A program made the translations under genes and the position numbers. The notes beneath the pieces are model-generated. The model saw nothing but the letters and a program-made list of their open reading frames with translations, ran no database searches and was not told the origin of the DNA. Below, in pieces: positions 58,745-64,000 of a stretch of DNA of 64,000 nucleotides. The number at the start of each line of letters is the position of its first letter. Position 1 is the first letter of the stretch. Source of the DNA: Endomychus coccineus (taxonomy: Eukaryota; Arthropoda; Insecta; Coleoptera; Endomychidae); the NCBI GenBank assembly GCA_958510875.1, contig OY294070.1, positions 117,284,703 to 117,348,702 on the forward strand, given 5' to 3'.

Positions 58745-59648
58745 TATATTCTTAATGAAAAGGGTGCATAATAGCTAAGGTTGAGTTGTTGACCCAGATA
58801 TGAATTCTATGTAAATTCTTGGGAAATATGTCACATTAACACATATAACAGCTATATCTCGTCTTTACATATGTTTCGGTCTCAAAACAATCATGAGAAA
58901 ACGTTTGAAAACTAATGCACATCAACTATTCTTTTCGTAAACTAATTGTACTGAGCACTGAGCGTCTTTATCGTAGTCATTTTAATTGAAAATGTGTAAG
59001 TCGCAACAACGAGCGAAACAGGAATAATTGAAATTGTAACACATTAATGGGTAAAATATATGAATATGTATTAGAAAACCACTACACAGTCATATCTTGA
59101 CGACGAAGCAAAACGCTCTGACAACAAAAATCCCTTTGCGCCGAGTAGGTACAAGGTTAAACAGATGTGTTTAAAATTTTATGACTAAGATAGAAAAAGT
59201 ATTTGCTGTACTAATAATACTGATTTATCATATCGACTTTCTACATATACACAATTTAAAAACATTATGAAGGAGTGCGTAGAAATTTGCAAGTGTATTT
59301 AATTAATGAAAATTGTACATATTTGACTCAATGATTGTACATATGTTCAAAGATTCTAAGACTTAGCATCACGTTTTATGTGAATGATCTCCAGGATCAA
59401 TCTTTTATAATAATTGGTTTCTTTAGATAATACATTAATATTTTTATAATCGAACTGATGGCTATAATCAGAACGATGATCAGCAAGGGCTACTATACTT
59501 GTGGCCATACATTATTTTTTGTAAAGATTCCCGTATAAGTCCTATCGCAATCTAAGCAATTTAATTTATATACCGTGTGGGTTTGTTTATCTTCAGGTAT
59601 TGACGGTTTTAGATTTGAAAAATATTTACCAACAAAGTTAGTTATTTT
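58745..59648. other. No gene recognised
   Basis: No domain recognised. Confidence 0.35.
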
Positions 59649-59950
59649 CAGGGCCATAGCTAAGGCGTGGCGAAGGTGGCACTTGCCACGGGCGCACCAA
59701 TTTCAGGGACGTTAATGTTAGGAAAGGTAACAAGGGACATAAAAGAGGTAATTTGCCTGAAGCGATGAGTGTATTTGAAAATAGTTCTAAGGACACAATT
59801 GAACTTTCAAAGGCGTTATTAAAAATGATAAATAAGTTTGAGTTTATTATACACTTAACATTCTGGGAACAAATTTTACCAAAAATAAATTTTGTCAATT
59901 TGAACCGGTAATAGAAACGCAACGATATAGGCAAAAGTCGGAGTGTAATG
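59649..59950 (+). mobile_element. hAT fragment (ZNF862/TTF-type)
   Basis: Starts CAGGGCCATAGCTAAGGCG and GCACTTGCCACGGGCGCACC, a hAT-type terminus. It then encodes GNLPEAMSVFENSSKDTIEL and SKALLKMINKFEFIIHLTFW plus EQILPKINFVNL (59733-59909), the segment shared by TTF-zinc-finger/DUF4371-type hAT transposases (…LLKxIxxFEFIxxLxxWxxILxxIN…). The terminus and coding piece are only ~80 bp apart, so the copy is heavily deleted. The second terminus was not found. Confidence 0.65.
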
Positions 59951-60540
59951 AAAAAAATTATACTGAAGCTTAGAGGCTCTGGAGTTTCTCAAATACGACA
60001 GTTGTTAGAAAACCAGCGGGTGTCAAATGTGTGTGTCAGTTTCTAATGAAACACCCAGTATTATATACTTATCTATATTTGTAATCTGAAATTATTGTAA
60101 TGTAAGATGTTTGCAAGTAGTCTGCGACGCAAAATATAAAAGTGATAATCTATCAAATAAAACAAAACGATTGAAAATGTAACTGATAAGCTGATCAATG
60201 TAAACGTGCGTACATTTGTTTCATTCCATGTCGAGTGTGTGACCTAAAACTGAGAAATAGATTATTGTTATTTTCTTACCGCAACAATTCTCGGTAAACA
60301 GCTTGCGTTAATAGGTGCCATTATTGCCACTTACCTAGAACAAATAAATCGTGTCATATATAACAAGTATTATTGTATTTATAGATATGTAAATGATTAG
60401 CGGAAAATAGAAAGCGATTTTTCAAAATAACATTGAAGAGAATCCTTATAGGTTTGCGGTTTGCATTAATTAAAACACACCAAAAACAAATGTATATCAA
60501 GTTCTTTTGGTGTGATTGTAAATGTTTCTCTTGTTATAAT
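59951..60540. other. No gene recognised
   Basis: GAAACACCCAGTATTATA near 60049-60066 resembles the right end of the CAGGGTGTTTCAG MITE family; no matching left end found. Confidence 0.35.
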
Positions 60541-61765
60541 TTGTAACGTGAAAATTCCACCTAACGACTTAGAAATGGCCGCTGTAGGACAATCGGTTAA
60601 CTCCTGTGACGTCAGCTATGCTAGACCGTATATTCGGTATATTCTAAGAGTCATGGTCCGTATATTCTAAGGGTCTTGGTTGCTCGGTGTCAGTTACCGC
60701 TTCTTTTCGAGGGTGTTCTGTGAGACACCGGAAAAGGAAGAGAAAAGGCACTTCTGGTCTATTCGTTCGAGTGAAAAGTCGATTTCTAGGTTATTCAACA
60801 GGGAGGTGATACCAAGCGTGTTTTGAACCAATTTATGGAATATTTCTTCCGTTGAAAACAAAAACATCAATTACCGATTTGGATTGGAATCATTGTGATT
60901 AATAGGGTAATTGATGTGCCTTCGGGGATCAGAGCCTAGTTTCGACGTGATTAGTTGGGAACGATAGTAAAGTTGTCTTTTTGAAGGAAAACCCTATCGT
61001 GTTAGAAGTAAATATCTTTGTAATTCCATTTGATTTATTCACTAAATTCAGGAATTAATTGCCTTCATAGGTGGTATCTGACAGAACATAACCTAGTTCT
61101 AATTTGTTAACAATTGTTGTGTATTTTGTTCATGTCTGTCTGCTGACGACATTAGAACAATAGAGTTTGAACATTTCGTGATTTCAGGGTTCTACTTCTA
61201 GTTCTACTTTTCCTTTTTTTTCCTTTTTGTCTACGTTGTGGAAAATTCAACAAGAAGTGTGTTGAGGGTTGGCTTGAATCTACTGTGGAGATACTTAGGA
61301 GTCGTTGATTTATTGGTGAAGTACAATCGTGGAAACGATATTGCAAGTGTGACAGGGACCCCTACATGAAGTAGAGTAATTAAACATCATCAAGCAAGTA
61401 CAACATCCAGCTCTCAAGTCAGGTTATCGATTTTGATTTTATGTAACATTTGTTAATAATCATTGAGAATCGTATATTGTGTAAATTCAACTGTTCATTG
61501 TGTTATTGATTTAAAAGTAATTAACTTCATCCATATTTGCTATTCATTCGCTTCATATCTCATTAATATAAGTTCTGTCTTAATTATTTCAATATTAATA
61601 TCTCAAAGTAAATTTCAATCATTCTGGGTATAAGTCTTTTATGTTCTCTCTTTCAGGGTAATTTAACCTGGGGACTTGAGTATTTGCATCCCCTAGGTAT
61701 ATACAAATTCATTGGTTGGTTAAAATACTCTGGCGCCCTAATTTTTTTTTACATCTAAAATATAA
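60541..61765 (+). promoter_or_regulatory. Promoter- or LTR-like block, unresolved
   Basis: TGACGTCA at about 60609-60616, an initiator-like TCAGTT at about 60689-60694 in a CG-containing stretch, and TGGCGCCC at about 61730-61737, which resembles a lysine-tRNA primer-binding site. These could be an LTR and leader, or a host promoter with an untranslated exon. No second LTR and no gag/pol frame were seen. A minus frame at 61152-61346 is compositional. Confidence 0.25.
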
Positions 61766-61769
61766 CCTA

Positions 61770-62700
61770 CGACCATCTCCACTGTAGCTGTCGGCAACCA
61801 AGTGATAAAATAGAACTTAGTTTATTCTTTAGTAACCGTAAATCGTAACCCTTACAATATTGAATTTTGAGAGTTTAGGGTAGTTGCAAATTGACGCCCA
61901 ACGTTTTGAGCAGTTACAATTTGAGTAGTTACAGATTGTTTCAGGAATAGAAAATGAGAACCTTCACAAGTACAACTTTCAATTAGTTGTTGACGAATAA
62001 CCAATGTTAGGTAATTGCCGGTTTATCAATTTTTCAAAAAATATAATATAGTCTAAGCAACACAATATCATACTAATTTATTAAGAGGCATATTGTCCTC
62101 AATTTCTCATCATTATCGTATTACGCTGGAAAATGCCAAAACATTTCCTTACAGAATATCGAAAGGGAAATTGGTTTTGGGGAAATATCTATTATTTAAT
62201 ATTGAACCTGTCAAAATAAATATTCACTTGTTCCTTCGTCACAGAGAAAATTGAACTTCTATATTTTTTTCCGAAATTTGCCATTGAGCAGTCACTGTGA
62301 AACAAAAGAAGTAGATCAAATTCAAGAATTCAACTTAATTACTTAAAGATTCTCACTCAACATCAACTATTCTGGATGGACTTATTGGAGAACATTTCTT
62401 CAAAGGAGTATTCTCAGTTAGAGAACATGAATGGATTAGTTGTTGGTGACGTAGTAACTTAGAAAATAGATCAACGTTAACTAATATAGTATGTAGTTTT
62501 GGAGCATCCAAGAATTGAAAATGTTATGTTCACATTTGATCATGGAGTATCAGAGGATAAAAATAAATGTGAATGAAATATTATTTTCAATAACAATATA
62601 TTGACAGTTGTTCCACCAGTGGCATACTCAGAATGAGTTGTTAACTTGATGCAATAAAACTACTTTTTGAAAATAGTTTAAACACTCCTGCTGATTAAAG
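61770..62700. other. No gene recognised
   Basis: AT-rich; no domain recognised. Confidence 0.35.
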
Positions 62701-62759
62701 ACAGTATAACCAAGATAAGGATGTCCATCATTATGCGGATATCGAACACGATAGTAGAT

Positions 62760-63225
62760 ACAGTTTCGGGGCTATAACCAAAAATGATCACATGGTTATA
62801 CACCATGGTCATTAAACCCATGATAGCATATGGCTCGGTCGTATGGTGCCCAAAGACTCAGCAGGCTGGGGCGATCCGAAGGCTAAGGAGCATTCAAAGG
62901 CAAGTTTGCCTGGATGCCACACGAGCTATGAGAAAAACCCCAAAAGCCTCTTTAGAAGAAATGACCTGTTACACATACGGCTCAAAAACCGAGGAAGGTG
63001 CAGGAGCAGGAATATTAGCCAAGTCGAAGACAAGAATCTCACTGAATTTGGGAAAACAAGTGACGATATTTCAGGCAGAAGTTGTTGCAATACATCACTG
63101 TGCCGAAGAGCTATTAAGGCAAGAGTTTCAGGGAAAACCATCGCCATATACTCTGACAGCCAAGCGTCTATGAAATCATTTAGTTTCTTCTGTAAAGGTC
63201 GCAATGGTCCCATACAAATGTAATC
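62760..63225 (+). pseudogene. Non-LTR retrotransposon (Jockey/I type), RT end fused to RNase H by deletion
   Basis: One open frame 62784-63173 encodes the post-RT segment MVIKPMIAYGSVVWCPKTQQ, then AIRRLRSIQRQVCLDATRAM and RKTPKASLE, followed directly by the RNase H start CYTYGSKTEEGAGAGILA, GKQVTIFQAEVVAIHHCAEE. After a +1 frameshift near 63135 comes TIAIYSDSQASMKSF with the second catalytic Asp. Normally about 100-130 residues separate TPKASLE from the DGSKT motif, so an in-frame deletion joins them. The first RNase H Asp is Gly here (YGSKT). The element is truncated at both ends and is related to 13985-15075. Confidence 0.85.
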
Positions 63226-63783
63226 TAATCTTCGGTTAAATGGGTAAAACGTTGTGTAACTAAAGGACCCATCATATGGAAGAATATAATTAGTAACATC
63301 ATTTTCTATTTTCAAGTTATTCTGAGAAAACAAATTTCTTGATTTCCTGATTTATTTTTTCTAGTGTTACCATCAGCAATGGTACAAAATACAGAACACT
63401 TTTTCTGAGCAAGCTTTATTATAAGCTTACGCTTACTTGTGTAAATCAAGTTTTAATATCCGACGTTTCGTTGTTGATCAATCATTTTTCATTTGACACT
63501 TAATGATGTATCACATGTGATGGTCCAAATTCAATTATCAGTTTCAGTCCTCATCCAGATTTTTAAGTTTTCAAGTACGAGTCTGCATTGAAGAGATATC
63601 AGTGAAATTAGGCATCCTAATGCTTAAGGAGAATTAAAAGTTGGAATTGACATTTAAAAAAATAATTATTGTCGAAAAAACAAATAATTAAGGAACAATA
63701 AATCACACATTTCCCCAAATAGTATTCAAATTTTGATAAAAAAACCGTTTTTCGATGGGTTGAATCGGTTTTATTATTTTTAA
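63226..63783. other. No confident gene; possible upstream part of a Penelope-like element
   Basis: GACGTTTCGTTGTTGATCAA at 63462-63481, read on the minus strand, gives a GAAACGTC motif like those of Penelope terminal repeats. No coding domain before 63784. Confidence 0.3.
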
Positions 63784-64000
63784 AGAAACGAAAATGAAGA
63801 AAGAATTCTGTTCAATGCGAAAGATAAAACTGACAAATTTAAAAGACCCGGAGTTTATAAACTAACTTGTTCATAGTGTGATAGTTTTTACATAGGTAGA
63901 TCTTGCCGTAACATAGCAGTTAGATATAAAGAACATTTTCGTTCCTTTAAAAATAATAAAACCGATTCTTCATTTGCAAATCATATTTTAGAAACAGGCC
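63784..64000 (+). pseudogene. Penelope-like GIY-YIG domain, runs off the window
   Basis: The frame reads RILFNAKDKTDKFKRPGVYK, LTCS, a stop, then CDSFYIGRSCRNIAVRYKEH (YIG motif, catalytic Arg) and FANHILETG at the window edge. CxxC and FYIG spacing is typical of the Penelope GIY-YIG nuclease. A single stop at 63871-63873 interrupts an otherwise good domain. The rest lies beyond 64000. Confidence 0.85.

Noticed and set aside
62926..63333. 135-codon minus-strand frame
   Set aside because: Antisense of the RNase H-type retroelement.
1..64000. CRISPR arrays, tRNA or rRNA genes
   Set aside because: No regularly spaced repeats with unique spacers, and no cloverleaf or rRNA signatures recognised; arrays found are tandem or subterminal transposon repeats.

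Overview
This window is AT-rich eukaryotic DNA built almost entirely from transposable-element remains. I found no intact host protein-coding gene, tRNA, rRNA or CRISPR array. The element mix points to an insect: Penelope-like elements with GIY-YIG domains, Jockey/CR1-type non-LTR elements with microsatellite tails, a Helitron with insect-type ends, Tc1/mariner relatives with long terminal inverted repeats (TIRs), and hAT remnants. A beetle is plausible but the sequence does not prove it. The window is best read as intergenic or intronic DNA that has collected insertions of many ages.

Layout. 0-13 kb: a small Penelope-like insertion (1.4 kb), a broken IS630/Tc1 transposase (3.7 kb), a deleted mariner (6.4 kb), a hAT remnant (10.2-11.1 kb) and a ~100-bp tandem array (12.1 kb). 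14-17.2 kb: two convergent non-LTR retrotransposon remnants, an RNase H-bearing one on + and a reverse transcriptase on -. 19.5-24.9 kb: a Penelope-like fragment on -, then a CR1/Jockey-like fragment split by a 3.3-kb DNA transposon with 17-bp TIRs, an 8-bp target duplication and GGAAGTTAGT-type arrays at both ends. 25.7-30 kb: hairpin and long-TIR MITEs and a broken transposase. 31.5-35.7 kb: a GC-richer unassigned block, a 38-bp perfect palindrome and a 1.8-kb foldback element. 36-37.3 kb: a non-LTR 3' end abutting a Penelope-like fragment.

40-40.5 kb: a non-autonomous Helitron. 40.8-44.8 kb: two non-LTR reverse transcriptase remnants and a cluster of Penelope-like pieces in opposite orientations, carrying a hammerhead-like motif. 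44.9-46.7 kb: a 531/562-bp tandem duplication with MITE copies and a degenerate minisatellite. 47-50.7 kb: 3' ends of three non-LTR families, one with a restriction-like endonuclease domain. 51.5-52.4 kb: a long-TIR element. 53.6-58.7 kb: a three-layer nest in which a Tc1-type element holds a solo LTR that holds a second Tc1-type element. 59.6-64 kb: a hAT fragment, a promoter- or LTR-like block, an RNase H-type non-LTR fragment and a Penelope-like GIY-YIG domain that runs off the window end.

How they relate. Nothing here forms a cellular pathway. The connections are parasitic: elements inserted into older elements, and non-autonomous MITEs sharing the CAGGGTG-type termini of the Tc1-type elements. 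The most unusual objects are the 21.2-24.5 kb DNA transposon, the three-layer nest at 53.6-58.7 kb and the Penelope terminal repeats with hammerhead-like cores. All family names rest on motif recognition by eye; no database search was run.
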